A stretch of 64,000 bases of DNA from Arthrobacter sp. zg-Y769 (GCF_020907405.1 NZ_JAJJOE010000016.1:1-64000), one strand, 5' to 3'; shown: positions 18,771-28,150, numbered from the stretch's first letter. Notes: generated by a model from the letters alone, not told the origin. Numbers and translations: made by a program.

Positions 18771-19208
18771 ATGGACTGGACCCTCGAGGTGATAATCGTG
18801 CCGGTCAGCGATCAGGACCGGTCGATTGCCTTCTACCGCGACCAGGTGGGTTTCAACCTGGATCACCGCACGTCGACCGGGCAGATGGACTTTGCGCAGC
18901 TCACTCCGCCGGGCTCCGGCTGCTCGATTGTGCTCGGCGATCCGGGTTCCCAGCAGGGCATGGTGCCCGGCTCCCTGCGGGGACTGCAGCTGGTGGTTGC
19001 CGATGCACAGGCCGCAAGGCAGGAGCTGCTGGACCACGGCGTCGACGTCGGCGACGTCACCGTCTTTGACGAGCGCGACGGCGGGACCTTCTTCAGCTTT
19101 GCGGATCCGGACGGCAACGCCTGGACAGTGCAGGAAATGAAGGTCCGAGCGGACAAACCACTGATTCCGCACGAGGCGCGCATCGGCTATCCGATGGAGC
19201 AGCACTAG
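18771..19208 (+). CDS. VOC family (glyoxalase) protein
   Basis: 145 residues, last gene of the ArsR operon, 9 bp after the second SRPBCC gene. VOC motifs: EVIIVPVSDQDRSIAFYRDQVGFNLDHR, then LQLVVADAQAARQELLDHGVDV and FFSFADPDGNAWTVQEM. The shared operon suggests that the SRPBCC and VOC proteins handle the same small molecule, possibly binding or detoxifying an antibiotic-like compound; this is inference. Confidence 0.87.
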   Translation: MDWTLEVIIVPVSDQDRSIAFYRDQVGFNLDHRTSTGQMDFAQLTPPGSGCSIVLGDPGSQQGMVPGSLRGLQLVVADAQAARQELLDHGVDVGDVTVFDERDGGTFFSFADPDGNAWTVQEMKVRADKPLIPHEARIGYPMEQH

Positions 19209-19235
19209 AGAAATTCAGCAGAACAACACACATCG

Positions 19236-19262
19236 GTGGGGATCCCTGATTGGGGTCCCCAC
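19236..19262 (+). terminator. Hairpin after the ArsR operon
   Basis: GTGGGGATCCC and GGGGTCCCCAC pair over 11 positions (one G-T pair) around a 5-nt loop, 27 bp after the VOC stop. No T-run follows. It lies upstream of the chosen permease start. Confidence 0.5.
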
Positions 19263-19360
19263 CGTTGCCGGTCCCCGAAAACGAACGTCCCGCCCGTGGG
19301 CGTAATATGGATTGGCCCCTGAACTGGGCCTACCTCCCCCACATTCCAAGGTGCGTTTAC

Positions 19361-20794
19361 TTGAAGTCCTCCTTTACCCAGGCGTTGGCCCGCGGGCTGA
19401 ATGTCCGGCACATCCGCTTCATGGCGCTCGGCTCGGCCATCGGCACCGGCCTCTTCTACGGGTCCGCATCGGCCATCCAGTCCGCCGGACCCTCCGTCCT
19501 GCTGGCCTACATGATCGGTGGAGCCGCTGTCTTTCTGGTCATGCGGGCCCTAGGCGAAATGGCAGTCCGGCATCCGGTGACAGGTTCCTTCGGCCATTAC
19601 GCCAGCCGCTACCTGGGCCCGTTCGCCGGGTTCATCACCGGCTGGACGTTCGCCTTCGAAATGGCCATCGTCGCCATTGCCGACGTCACCGCCTTCGGCA
19701 TCTATATGGGTTTCTGGTTCGAAGACGTCCCGCGCTGGATCTGGATCCTCGCCGTCATCCTGCTGATTGCCGCCCTGAACCTGATGCGGGTGAAGGTCTT
19801 CGGAGAGACGGAGTTCTGGCTCTCGCTGATCAAGGTTGCCGCGATCATCGCCATGATCGTAGGCGGAGCCGTCATTGTGGTGTTCGGGTTCGGACTGCCC
19901 GACGCCGCGAACCCGGGCCTGGATACGATGCTGGGCTCCGGAGGGTTCTTCGCCAACGGGTTCTGGGGCCTGCTGGCATCCTTCTCGATTGTGATGTTCG
20001 CCTTCGGCGGCATCGAAACCATCGGCATCACCGCCGGCGAAGCGGACAACCCCAAGAAGGCCATCCCCGCCGCGGTAAACACCGTGCCGGTGCGCATCCT
20101 GCTGTTCTACGTCTGCGCCCTGGGCATACTGATGATGATCTTCCCGTGGCAGGACATCAACGGCGAAACCAGTCCGTTTGTGCAGATCTTCGACACGCTG
20201 GGCATTCCGGCCGCAGCACACATCCTCAACGCCGTGGTCATCACGGCCGCGCTCTCGGCCATCAACTCCGACATTTTCGGTGCCGGCCGTGTCCTTTACG
20301 GGCTTGCACAGGAGGGCCAGGCGCCGGCGTCGTTCGCGAAGATTTCCCGGCACGGGGTGCCGTGGATGACCGTGGCAACCATGGCGGGGGTGCTGCTGGT
20401 CGGCGTTGTGCTCAATGCACTGCTGCCGGAGTCCCTGTTTACGATCATTGCCTCGATTGCCACCTTCGCCACTGTGTGGGTGTGGCTGATGATCCTGCTT
20501 TCGCACATCGCAATGAAGCGGGAAATCAAGCGCCGGAACCTGCCGGCGTCGGAATTCGGCGTGCCGTTCTGGCCGGTAGCGTCCTACGCGGCACTGGCCT
20601 TCATGGTGTTCATCGTGGTGCTGCTCGGCATCATGCCCGACACCCGGGTGGCCCTGATTGTGGGTGCCGTATGGATTGTCCTGTTGTTCGCGGCGTACCG
20701 GCTCTGGGTCCGCGGCGACGGCCTGGTGCGTGCGGAACTGGCAGACGAAACGGGCGACGCCGGGGCGCAGGGAGCAGCGGAAAGCCGGGTCTGA
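19361..20794 (+). CDS. Amino-acid permease, APC family
   Basis: Proton-coupled amino-acid importer of the APC superfamily (AAT group, like proline, GABA or asparagine permeases). The family core starts [46 protein letters not shown], so the start is placed at TTG 19361 with AAGGTG at 7-8 nt; the open frame extends to 19250 without family similarity. About 12 helices. Conserved GSAIGTGLF loop in helix 1, [22 protein letters not shown], and [28 protein letters not shown] in helix 6. Substrate not determined. A -10-like TAATAT is at 19303-19308. Confidence 0.87.
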   Translation: MKSSFTQALARGLNVRHIRFMALGSAIGTGLFYGSASAIQSAGPSVLLAYMIGGAAVFLVMRALGEMAVRHPVTGSFGHYASRYLGPFAGFITGWTFAFEMAIVAIADVTAFGIYMGFWFEDVPRWIWILAVILLIAALNLMRVKVFGETEFWLSLIKVAAIIAMIVGGAVIVVFGFGLPDAANPGLDTMLGSGGFFANGFWGLLASFSIVMFAFGGIETIGITAGEADNPKKAIPAAVNTVPVRILLFYVCALGILMMIFPWQDINGETSPFVQIFDTLGIPAAAHILNAVVITAALSAINSDIFGAGRVLYGLAQEGQAPASFAKISRHGVPWMTVATMAGVLLVGVVLNALLPESLFTIIASIATFATVWVWLMILLSHIAMKREIKRRNLPASEFGVPFWPVASYAALAFMVFIVVLLGIMPDTRVALIVGAVWIVLLFAAYRLWVRGDGLVRAELADETGDAGAQGAAESRV

Positions 20795-20834
20795 TCTCCC
20801 CCGGTTTTTCGCATGACGCCCCGGACGCCCCCGG

Positions 20835-21086
20835 TTAGCCGGGAAGCAGTCCGGACGTCCCTCGTGAGGCCATACCTGCGGCGGGCAACCGAACGGTACG
20901 GAACAGAGCCAGGCTAAACCGGCCCAGGCGGAGCGTGATCAGCGGCCAATCGGTCTGGGCGCGCCCCTGCCCGGCGTCCGGCTGGTTCCGCTCCTGCAGA
21001 GTTCGCCGGAGGTTGTTCCGCCGCTCCGTCTCCGCTGTCCGTAAGCGGTATTCCATCTGGGCAACTTGGAGCTCCATAAGTCCCAT
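20835..21086 (-). CDS. Possible small helical protein
   Basis: 83 residues from ATG 21086 (or 80 from ATG 21077). The N-terminus is a strongly amphipathic, charged helix (MELQVAQMEYRLRTAETER), followed by a Gln/Asn/Asp-rich linker and a basic-hydrophobic tail (LITLRLGRFSLALFRTVRLP). Codon use is normal for the genome in this frame only. No family recognised and the ribosome binding site is weak. It fills an otherwise empty 450-bp gap between the permease and gluQ. Confidence 0.42.
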   Translation of the reverse strand: MGLMELQVAQMEYRLRTAETERRNNLRRTLQERNQPDAGQGRAQTDWPLITLRLGRFSLALFRTVRLPAAGMASRGTSGLLPG

Positions 21087-21234
21087 AGCCGTAACGGTAG
21101 GCACCGCTCGGGGGACGAGACCACGGCTTTGCGGACACCCTTGGTCCGCAACCTTCGTCCCGGTGAAACCCGCGCTGCAAAACCTCCCGCGCCCCGGAAC
21201 CGGAAGGGCATCCGCGGGCACCACGGCACCCGAA

Positions 21235-21249
21235 TAGACTGGTGTTGTG
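21235..21249 (+). promoter_or_regulatory. -10 element of leaderless gluQ
   Basis: TAGACT, six bases, then the GTG start at 21247. No ribosome binding site precedes the start, so a leaderless message is expected. Confidence 0.5.
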
Positions 21250-22185
21250 CCTATTTCCTCCGCCGCCGGCCGCTTCGCTCCCAGTCCCACCGGTGAGCTG
21301 CACGTCGGAAACCTGCGCACCGCCCTGCTGTCCTGGCTCTTTGCCCGCAGCACGGAGCGCCGGTTCCTCCTGCGGATGGAGGACCTCGACCGGGTGCGCT
21401 CTGGAGCCGAGGCAGCACAGCTGCGCGACCTTGCCGCCGTCGGCCTGGATTGGGACGGCGACATCATCCGGCAGTCCGAACGCACCGAAATCTATCTGGA
21501 TGCCATCGCGGGACTGCGCCGGGCGGGACTGGTTTACGAGTGCTTCTGCACCCGCCGGGAAGTGGCCGAAGCGGCGTCGGCGCCGCACGCACCGCCAGGC
21601 GCCTACCCCGGAACCTGCCGCAACCTCACCGAGGAGCAACGCGTACGACGCCGGCGGGAACGTCCGGCGGCGCTGCGCCTGCGGGCGGAGGCCGCCGAGT
21701 TCACGGTGACCGACGAACTGCACGGCCGCTACACCTCCGCCGTCGATGACCTGGTGCTGCTGCGCAACGACGGCGTGCCCTCCTACAATCTCGCAGTGGT
21801 GCTGGACGACGCGCTGCAGGGCATTGACCAGGTGGTGCGCGGGGACGACCTGTTGAGTTCGGCACCCCGGCAGGCCTACCTCGGTTCCCTCCTCGGCCTT
21901 CCTCCCGTCAGCTATGCCCACGTTCCGCTCGCATTGAACACCGCCGGGCAGCGGCTGGCCAAGCGCGACGGTGCCGTGACCCTCCCGGATCTGGCCGCCG
22001 CCGGGCTGGACGCCGGCGATGTCCGGACCCTGATCCTGGGCTCGCTGGGCCTGCCCGGAGACCTGGACCAAGCGCTGGCCGTCTTCTCACCCGGCAATAT
22101 CCCGCTGGACCCCTGGATCTTTGACACCGCCCTGGACCCTCGAACCAGTTCCGATCCCCCGTCATTGGGGAGCCCTCGACACTAG
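21247..22185 (+). CDS. gluQ: Glutamyl-Q tRNA(Asp) synthetase
   Basis: Truncated GluRS paralogue that attaches glutamate to the queuosine base of tRNA(Asp). 312 residues, lacking the anticodon-binding domain of GluRS. Class I motifs: FAPSPTGELHVGN (HIGH-like) at residues 10-22 and RLAKRDGAV (KMSKS-like) near 236. A zinc site is formed by YECFCTRREV and GAYPGTCRN (Cys-X-Cys, then Tyr and Cys). Its presence implies queuosine-modified tRNA in this organism. GTG start at 21247, leaderless. The GH15 gene follows after 9 bp. Confidence 0.9.
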   Translation: MPISSAAGRFAPSPTGELHVGNLRTALLSWLFARSTERRFLLRMEDLDRVRSGAEAAQLRDLAAVGLDWDGDIIRQSERTEIYLDAIAGLRRAGLVYECFCTRREVAEAASAPHAPPGAYPGTCRNLTEEQRVRRRRERPAALRLRAEAAEFTVTDELHGRYTSAVDDLVLLRNDGVPSYNLAVVLDDALQGIDQVVRGDDLLSSAPRQAYLGSLLGLPPVSYAHVPLALNTAGQRLAKRDGAVTLPDLAAAGLDAGDVRTLILGSLGLPGDLDQALAVFSPGNIPLDPWIFDTALDPRTSSDPPSLGSPRH

Positions 22186-22194
22186 GAGTTCTGC

Positions 22195-24009
22195 ATGAGC
22201 CTGCCGCAACCCGACCGCAGGGACGGCTACGTGGACCTGCGATCCTACGGTGCAATCGGCGACGGCCGGACAGTGGCACTCGTAGCCCTGGACGGATCCA
22301 TCGACTGGTACCCCACCCCGGATCTGGACTCCACTCCCGCGTTCGCCCGGCTGCTTGATGCGGCGCACGGCGGGCAGATCGAGCTGCGTCCCGTCGCGGA
22401 CTTCACCGTTGAGCGTTCCTATGTGGAGGGCACCAACGTCCTCGCCACCACGTTTTCCACTGCCACCGGACGCGTCCGGATCACCGACTCGCTGAATACG
22501 GGCGTGGCCGGCCGGCTTCCGTGGGGCGAACTGGCACGGCGGATCGAGGGCCTTGAAGGGGAAGTCCCCATGCGCTGGGCGGTTACCCCGGGCAGCAGCT
22601 TCAACACCGCCTCACCGTGGGTGCAGCATTCCGTGCACGGTCCCGTCCTACAGGTGCAGGGCACTACGATGGCGGTGCGCGGCCGGGGCATCGGCACTGA
22701 GGGAACCGGCGCTGAAAATCCCGCAACACAGCACGTTTCGGACCGCGGCATCAGCGGACGTTTCACTGCCAAGGCCGGATCGCGGCACCTGCTGGCCGTC
22801 ATCTCGACCCATGAAGAGCCGTTGCCGCTGCCGGAGCTGGACACCATCGATGACGGCGTGGACCGCACTATCGCCAACTGGCAGGCCTGGTCCCGGGAGT
22901 TCCAGTACGACGGTCCGTGGGCCGACGCCGTCGAGCGCAGCGCCCTGGCCCTGAAACTGCTCCTGCACAGCCCCACCGGCGCCATCGCCGCCGCAGCGAC
23001 GACGTCGCTGCCGGAGAACCTGAACGGCGGCAAGAACTGGGACTACCGCTACGCCTGGGTGCGGGATACGGCGTATACCCTGCACGCCATGATCCGGTTC
23101 GGCCTGCGCGAGGAAGTCCACGCGGCCGTGTCGGGAATGCTCAAGAGCGTGCGCCGGCAGGGCGACGAGCTACAGGTCTTCACCCGGCTGAACGGCAACC
23201 GGGCCGAGGGCGTGGAAATCCTCGATATGCCCGGCTGGCGAGGCATCGGGCCGGTGGTCAACGGCAATGACGCCGCCACGCAGCTGCAGATGGGGGTCTT
23301 CGGCGACCTGTTCAACATTGTCCAGATGTATGTGGACGCCGGGCATGTCCTGGATACCGGCACGGGCCGTTACCTCGCAGACCTCGCTGACCTCGCCTGC
23401 GATGTGTGGCAGCGGAAGGATTCGGGCATGTGGGAGCTGGACGAGGAACGGCATTACACCACCTCCAAGCTTGGCTGCTGGCATGCGCTGAGCTGCGCCT
23501 CGCATCTGGCCGACCTTGGGCAGATCCCGGGAAACCCCGAACGCTGGCGCGCCGAGCAGGAACGCATCCGCGACTGGGTGGCAACCAACTGCTGGTCCGA
23601 GGAGCGGGGCAGCTACGTTTGGTATCCCGGCACGGACCAGCTGGACGCTTCGATCCTGCTGCACGCCATCAGCGGCTTTGACCGCGGCGAACGGATGTCC
23701 TCGACCCTGGACGCCCTGCGGAGCGAACTTGGCAGGGGACCGCTGCTGTACCGCTTCAGCGGAGCCGAGAAGGAGGAGGGGACCTTTGTCGCGTGTGCGT
23801 TCTGGATGGCTGCGGCATTGGACCGGGTGGGGCGGCGGGAGGAAGCCGCGGCGCTGATGGATGAGCTGGTTCCGCTGGCCAACGACGTCGGCCTGTTCAC
23901 CGAGATGATCGCGGAGGACCATTCCTTCCTCGGCAATTTCCCGCAGGGACTCTCCCACCTGGCGTTGATTACCGCTGCTCTGACGCTGGCGGAGGAGCTC
24001 GGGAAATAG
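22195..24009 (+). CDS. Glycoside hydrolase family 15 protein
   Basis: 604-residue cytosolic GH15 enzyme of the bacterial trehalase/glucoamylase-like type (N-terminal beta-sandwich followed by an (alpha/alpha)6 barrel). N-terminal DLRSYGAIGDGRTVALVALDGSIDWYPTPDLDSTPAFARLLD is typical. Barrel motifs: NGGKNWDYRYAWVRD, and the expected catalytic acid in SGMWELDEERHYTTSKLG (near residue 414) and base in EEGTFVACAFW (near 527). Likely releases glucose from trehalose or an alpha-glucan; which one cannot be decided. AGGAG lies 5-10 nt before ATG 22195 and overlaps the gluQ stop. Confidence 0.88.
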   Translation: MSLPQPDRRDGYVDLRSYGAIGDGRTVALVALDGSIDWYPTPDLDSTPAFARLLDAAHGGQIELRPVADFTVERSYVEGTNVLATTFSTATGRVRITDSLNTGVAGRLPWGELARRIEGLEGEVPMRWAVTPGSSFNTASPWVQHSVHGPVLQVQGTTMAVRGRGIGTEGTGAENPATQHVSDRGISGRFTAKAGSRHLLAVISTHEEPLPLPELDTIDDGVDRTIANWQAWSREFQYDGPWADAVERSALALKLLLHSPTGAIAAAATTSLPENLNGGKNWDYRYAWVRDTAYTLHAMIRFGLREEVHAAVSGMLKSVRRQGDELQVFTRLNGNRAEGVEILDMPGWRGIGPVVNGNDAATQLQMGVFGDLFNIVQMYVDAGHVLDTGTGRYLADLADLACDVWQRKDSGMWELDEERHYTTSKLGCWHALSCASHLADLGQIPGNPERWRAEQERIRDWVATNCWSEERGSYVWYPGTDQLDASILLHAISGFDRGERMSSTLDALRSELGRGPLLYRFSGAEKEEGTFVACAFWMAAALDRVGRREEAAALMDELVPLANDVGLFTEMIAEDHSFLGNFPQGLSHLALITAALTLAEELGK

Positions 24010-24011
24010 CT

Positions 24012-24383
24012 GCTGCGGCAGCCCGCGATTCCAACAAGCAGACCGTGGCCGATATCTTCGCCGGAATCAATGCGTTCCGTGCCACGAAGGGCCTGAAACC
24101 GGTGAAGTGCAACCCGAACTATGCTGCCTCCCCCACCCTGGCGGGGCGGACGAGGGCCGGTGAGGTGATCGCATCCCGCTATGACCGGAGCGGCGCCGCC
24201 ATGGTGCAGCAGTGGATCAACTCGCCCGGCCACAACGCGATCCTGAGCGATCCGAGGCTGAACACCATTGGTATCGGCATCACCTATACCAACGGCAGCC
24301 AGGCAATGTACGACGTGGTCAACTTCTTCCGGTACTCGCCGGACCATGCCGCGACGGTAGCTTCGCCTGCTGCCGTGCGGTAA
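24012..24383 (+). pseudogene. CAP-domain (SCP/PR-1-like) protein, decayed
   Basis: The frame reads AAAARDSNKQTVADIFAGINAFRATKGLKP, the start of a secreted CAP domain, but the signal peptide and start are missing because the frame runs back into the GH15 stop region. The middle also looks deleted: after NYAASPTLAG it jumps to RTRAGEVIAS, skipping the segment that holds the first conserved His. The end (MVQQWINSPGHNAILSDPRLNTIGIGITYTNGSQAMYDVVNFFRY) is well preserved. An internal GTG at 24045 could give 112 residues, without export. Best read as a recent relic. Confidence 0.7.
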
Positions 24384-24400
24384 CTGCGCCAACTCGTTTT

Positions 24401-24454
24401 ACGCAGCAGGCCCCTCCCCGGCAGCATTTTTGCTTGGGGAGGGGCCTGCTGCGT
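24401..24454. terminator. Perfect 19-bp inverted repeat, bidirectional terminator
   Basis: Arms ACGCAGCAGGCCCCTCCCC and its exact complement are separated by 16 nt, between the decayed CAP gene and the convergent lipoprotein gene. The very strong stem should stop transcription from both sides. Confidence 0.8.
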
Positions 24455-24463
24455 TGCGGTGGC

Positions 24464-25471
24464 TCAGGACGTGCATCCCACGCCGTCGCCGTCGCGGTCG
24501 AACTTCGGATCCCAGCCGGCGTCACCGGCGCGGATCGGGGCAACGCCGGCTGCCTTGACGGCGGTGCAGTTGGCGTAGCTGGTTCCGGCGGGTGCAGCAG
24601 GGGCCGGTGCAGCAGGGGCCGGTTCCACGGCGGGTGCGGGGGCCGGTGCTGCAGCAGGTGCCGCCTCAGCCGCCGCGTCAGCCGCGGTTCCGTCCCGGGC
24701 GGGAACCGGTTCATCAGGGCAGCCGGCGAGCACGGCGGCAATGGCATCGTGCTCGGCCTGCGTCATCCAGAGCCGGTATTCGGCCTTGACCGCGGTCTGC
24801 CGGGCGACATACTCGCAGCGGAACCCCTTGTTGGCCGGCAGCCAGGTGGCGGCGTCGCTGTCGGACTTCGAGCCGTTGGCCGGGCCGTCGGCAGCCATGA
24901 GGTTCAGCGGGTCGTTCGCCAGCTGCCGGCGTTCCTCGGCGGACAGCTGCTGTGCCCCCTTTTGCCAGGCGTCCGAGAGCGCCACCACATGGTCGATCTG
25001 GACGGCAGTGCTGGTGGTGTTGCCGCGGACAAACGCAATGGTGGTTCCCGTGTAGGGATCCAGGAACGTGCCCGAGGCAACGACGCACTCCCTGGTTCCG
25101 TCCTTGTACACCACGTCCACGAGGTCCCTCGCGAGAATGTCGTTGCGGGTGTCGCAGCCGTTGCGGTCCGTATCGGCCCAGGCCGGACCGAACTGATCGC
25201 GGTCGTAGCCGGTCTTCGGCGCGCGGCCCTTGATCGGGATGCCGGCCAGCTGGTCCAGCGCCGTGCCGGCCGCGGCGGGGGCGGCGGGCGCAGCGGATGC
25301 CGGCGGTGCGGGCTCGACGTCGGCCGGCCGGGTCGCGGAGGGGTGGGCGGTTGCCGATTCTGCTGTGCCGGAGGACGGGGCCGTGCCGGAATCGGTAACC
25401 GGGGTGCAGCCGACGGCAGCGAGTGCGAGCAGGGCAACGAGGGACAGAGCTTTGGTGCGTAGTGAAGTCAT
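24464..25471 (-). CDS. Secreted HNH-nuclease lipoprotein with Excalibur domain
   Basis: 335 residues from ATG 25471. Lipoprotein signal with lipobox LAAVGC, so lipid-anchored outside the cell. A Pro/Ala/Ser-rich linker is followed by a DUF1524/GmrSD-C-like HNH domain: GYDRDQFGPAWADTDRNGCDTRNDILARDL, then VQIDHVVALSDAWQKGA (the DH of the active site) and DPLNLMAADGPANGSKSD. A second Pro/Ala linker leads to a C-terminal Excalibur calcium-binding motif (NCTAVKAAG...DRDGDGVGC). Such proteins are thought to degrade extracellular DNA; activity is inferred. Confidence 0.87.
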   Translation of the reverse strand: MTSLRTKALSLVALLALAAVGCTPVTDSGTAPSSGTAESATAHPSATRPADVEPAPPASAAPAAPAAAGTALDQLAGIPIKGRAPKTGYDRDQFGPAWADTDRNGCDTRNDILARDLVDVVYKDGTRECVVASGTFLDPYTGTTIAFVRGNTTSTAVQIDHVVALSDAWQKGAQQLSAEERRQLANDPLNLMAADGPANGSKSDSDAATWLPANKGFRCEYVARQTAVKAEYRLWMTQAEHDAIAAVLAGCPDEPVPARDGTAADAAAEAAPAAAPAPAPAVEPAPAAPAPAAPAGTSYANCTAVKAAGVAPIRAGDAGWDPKFDRDGDGVGCTS

Positions 25472-25635
25472 CGCCAACCATTATCTGCGGCAGGGCACCG
25501 GCTCCCGTTCAGGCGCGCCGCCCATGCTGCCCGCCGCCGTTGTGCACAGAGACCCGTTCCCTCTTCCAACGGTCGGCAGTGCCGCGTAAATTCGGAAAAA
25601 CGGATCCTGCAGCGAAAAATGTCAGCGGAGATGTC

Positions 25636-26673
25636 ATGGCAAACAATAAGAACGGCACCAAGGAAGTTTCGACCCAGCAGCCGGCAGCAGCAAACGGACT
25701 GGAGCCGGACGGGCAAAGTCTTGACGGGCAGCGGGTGGCAGTCGCTGAGGACTACGCGCAGGAACTCGATGAGCTGCAGGAGCTGAAAAAGAAGGGCAAA
25801 AAGCTCAAGATCCAAGTGGACGACGACGCGTGGCGGCAGAACTACCCCTACGACACCAAGCTCAGCCGGCGCACCTATGACCGGCAGAAGCGCCGCCTCC
25901 AGATTGAACTGCTGAAGATGCAGCTCTGGGTCAAGGAAACCGGCCAGAAAATGCTCATCATCTTTGAGGGCCGCGACGCCGCCGGCAAAGGCGGAGCGAT
26001 CAAGCGGTTCGATGAGCACCTGAACCCCCGCGGCGCACGGGTGGTGGCGCTGGAGAAGCCCACCTCCGAGGAGCAGACCCAGTGGTACTTCCAGCGGTAT
26101 ATCCGGACCCTGCCCAGCGGCGGGGAGATCGTGATGATGGACCGCTCCTGGTACAACCGTGCCGGCGTCGAACGCGTGATGGGGTACTGCACCCCGGCGC
26201 AGTATCTGGAATTCATGCGGGAGGTTCCGGAGCTCGAACGGATGCTCGTTAATTCCGGCACCCTGCTGCACAAGCTGTGGTTTTCGGTGGGCCGTGCCGA
26301 ACAGATGGCCCGGTTCGCTGCCCGGGAAACCGATCCCGTGAAGCAATGGAAGCTCTCCCCTACCGACCTGGCCAGCCTGGACAAGTGGGACGCCTACACC
26401 GAGGCGAAGGAAGCCATGTTCTTCTACACGGACACCGGGGACGCCCCCTGGACCGCGGTGAAATCCAATGACAAGAAACGCGCCCGGCTCGAAGCGATGC
26501 GGCATGTGCTCAGCACCGTGGAGTACCCGAACAAGGACCGCTCCATTGCGCATGCACCGGATCCGCTGATTGTGGGACGGGCCTACAACCATTTCGAAGA
26601 GGACGATGAACCGCATGGCAGTTTCCCGGTGGTGAAGCCACAGGGCAACGCTGCAGCACAGGCAGCGGGGTAG
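25636..26673 (+). CDS. ppk2: Polyphosphate kinase 2 family protein
   Basis: 345-residue cytosolic PPK2 that moves phosphate between polyphosphate and nucleotides (ADP or GDP, direction unspecified). ATG 25636 follows GGAG; upstream in-frame sequence is not conserved. An acidic, Gln/Lys-rich N-terminus of about 65 residues precedes the catalytic P-loop domain: Walker A FEGRDAAGKGG near 110-119, MMDRSWYNRAGVERVMGYC near 168, and the lid EVPELERMLVNSGTLLHKLWFSV. C-terminal DPLIVGRAYNHFE completes the family. Monocistronic. Confidence 0.92.
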   Translation: MANNKNGTKEVSTQQPAAANGLEPDGQSLDGQRVAVAEDYAQELDELQELKKKGKKLKIQVDDDAWRQNYPYDTKLSRRTYDRQKRRLQIELLKMQLWVKETGQKMLIIFEGRDAAGKGGAIKRFDEHLNPRGARVVALEKPTSEEQTQWYFQRYIRTLPSGGEIVMMDRSWYNRAGVERVMGYCTPAQYLEFMREVPELERMLVNSGTLLHKLWFSVGRAEQMARFAARETDPVKQWKLSPTDLASLDKWDAYTEAKEAMFFYTDTGDAPWTAVKSNDKKRARLEAMRHVLSTVEYPNKDRSIAHAPDPLIVGRAYNHFEEDDEPHGSFPVVKPQGNAAAQAAG

Positions 26674-26753
26674 CTGCTGTCCGGGCCGTACTGCTGACGG
26701 CTTAGGCAGATTCCTCCGGCCAGTCGCTCCGTCTGCCAGACCGGGAGCACGCA

Positions 26754-26768
26754 TAGGATCGCGGGGTG
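26754..26768 (+). promoter_or_regulatory. -10 element of leaderless hydrolase gene
   Basis: TAGGAT, six bases, then GTG 26766. Confidence 0.45.
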
Positions 26769-27566
26769 ATAGCCCGCGAGATAGGACACGGCAGACCCCT
26801 GGTACTGGTGCACGGGTTCGAGGTGGACCACCGCATCATGCTGCCCCTGGAAGGCGCCCTCGACGGGCTCGGCTGGCGGCGGATCTATCTCGACCTTCCC
26901 TGGACCGAGTTGGCATCTCCGACTGCCGCCGGCACCCAGGAGGTGGCCGACGGCGTCGTGCAGGAGATCCGGCAGCATCTTGGCGAGGAACCGTTCGCAC
27001 TGGTCGGGAATTCTTTCGGCGGCATGATCGTCCGGCATGTTGCCCATGCCCTGAAGGACCAGGTGCTCGGACTTGCGACGCTTGTGTCGGTGGTCACCGC
27101 GAGCCACGAGGACCGGATACTGCCGGACCGGCGGATCATCTCCCGGGACCCGGCACTGCCGACGGATACCGCCACGGAGGATTTCCGGGAGATGGCAGTC
27201 CTGCAGAGCGCCGATACGCTGGCTGCGTTTTCCCGCTACGTCCTGCCGGGCCTCCGGGGCGCGGACCAGGCACTGATCGAACGGATTGCCGCGGATTACG
27301 CGCTCGACGCCGAGCCGGAGGCAGCCTATCCGGAACCGTTTGAAGCACCATCCCTGCATATCTTTGGCCGGCAGGACCACGTCACAGGGTATGAAGACGG
27401 CTGGGCGCTGCGGGAGCACTACCCGCGTGGAACCTTCACCGTGCTGGACGCCGCCGGGCACAACCTCCATTTGGAACGCCCCGCACTGGTCGCGGCCCTC
27501 CTGCGGGATTGGGTTGCCCGGATGGATGCCGACCTCAATACCGGTGCCGGGAGTGAATCGGGCTAG
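26766..27566 (+). CDS. Alpha/beta-hydrolase
   Basis: 266-residue alpha/beta-hydrolase fold protein. Oxyanion region VLVHGFEVDHR near the N-terminus, nucleophile elbow GNSFGG (Ser near residue 81), catalytic acid in HIFGRQDHVTGYE, and His in DAAGHNLHLERP. Typical esterase or C-C hydrolase size; substrate unknown. Leaderless GTG start. The stop overlaps the stop of the convergent acetyltransferase gene in a CTAG. Confidence 0.87.
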   Translation: MIAREIGHGRPLVLVHGFEVDHRIMLPLEGALDGLGWRRIYLDLPWTELASPTAAGTQEVADGVVQEIRQHLGEEPFALVGNSFGGMIVRHVAHALKDQVLGLATLVSVVTASHEDRILPDRRIISRDPALPTDTATEDFREMAVLQSADTLAAFSRYVLPGLRGADQALIERIAADYALDAEPEAAYPEPFEAPSLHIFGRQDHVTGYEDGWALREHYPRGTFTVLDAAGHNLHLERPALVAALLRDWVARMDADLNTGAGSESG

Positions 27567-28138
27567 TCCGCAGCGCCCCGGTACTCTTCCTCCAGCATCC
27601 CCAGCAGCACCTGGTCGTGGAACTCTCGGCGGTGGAACACGGCCGCGCGGCGTCGTCCCTCTTCCCGGAACCCCAGCGACCGATACAGGTGGATCGCCCG
27701 CTGGTTATAGGACCATGTCTGCAGCTCGGCTTTATGCGCGCCCATTTCCTCAAAGACAATCCGCAGTCCGAGCTGTAGGGATTCCCGCCCCAGGCCCTGG
27801 TCCTGGTATTCCGGGCTGAGGACAATCGCCATGGTGGCAATCCGTTCCGGGACGGAAATGCCCCAGGCAGTGATGTGTCCGATCAGCTTTTCGGCAGGAT
27901 TGACAATGCTGTAACCGAAGCCCGACGGTGACTCGTTCTTGCTCCAGGTCCGGAACATCGCTGCCGCTGTCTCCTGCGGACGGACGGTGACCCGGTTCTG
28001 CTGAAGGATCGCCTGGGACGGGTCATTCCACCACTCGGCCAGGTGTGCGAGGTCCTGTTCACGAAGCTCCCGGAAGCGGACCCGCTCACCGGCAAGCAGG
28101 GCAGAAGACCATTCCTGGAGACCAGCAGCATCATTCAT
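27563..28138 (-). CDS. GNAT-family N-acetyltransferase
   Basis: 191-residue acetyl-CoA-dependent acetyltransferase. VRFRELREQDLAHLAEWWND at the N-terminus, the acetyl-CoA loop QDQGLGRESLQLGLRIVFEE, and the closing AELQTWSYNQRAIHLYRSLGFREEGRRR are RimJ/RimL-type motifs. Start ATG 28138, chosen because TATTAT lies exactly six bases upstream on the same strand (leaderless). Substrate unknown (protein N-termini, amines or antibiotics). Confidence 0.87.
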   Translation of the reverse strand: MNDAAGLQEWSSALLAGERVRFRELREQDLAHLAEWWNDPSQAILQQNRVTVRPQETAAAMFRTWSKNESPSGFGYSIVNPAEKLIGHITAWGISVPERIATMAIVLSPEYQDQGLGRESLQLGLRIVFEEMGAHKAELQTWSYNQRAIHLYRSLGFREEGRRRAAVFHRREFHDQVLLGMLEEEYRGAAD

Positions 28139-28150
28139 GCGGCGATAATA
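28138..28150 (-). promoter_or_regulatory. -10 element of leaderless GNAT gene
   Basis: On the minus strand TATTAT is followed by CGCCGC and the ATG. Confidence 0.5.
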
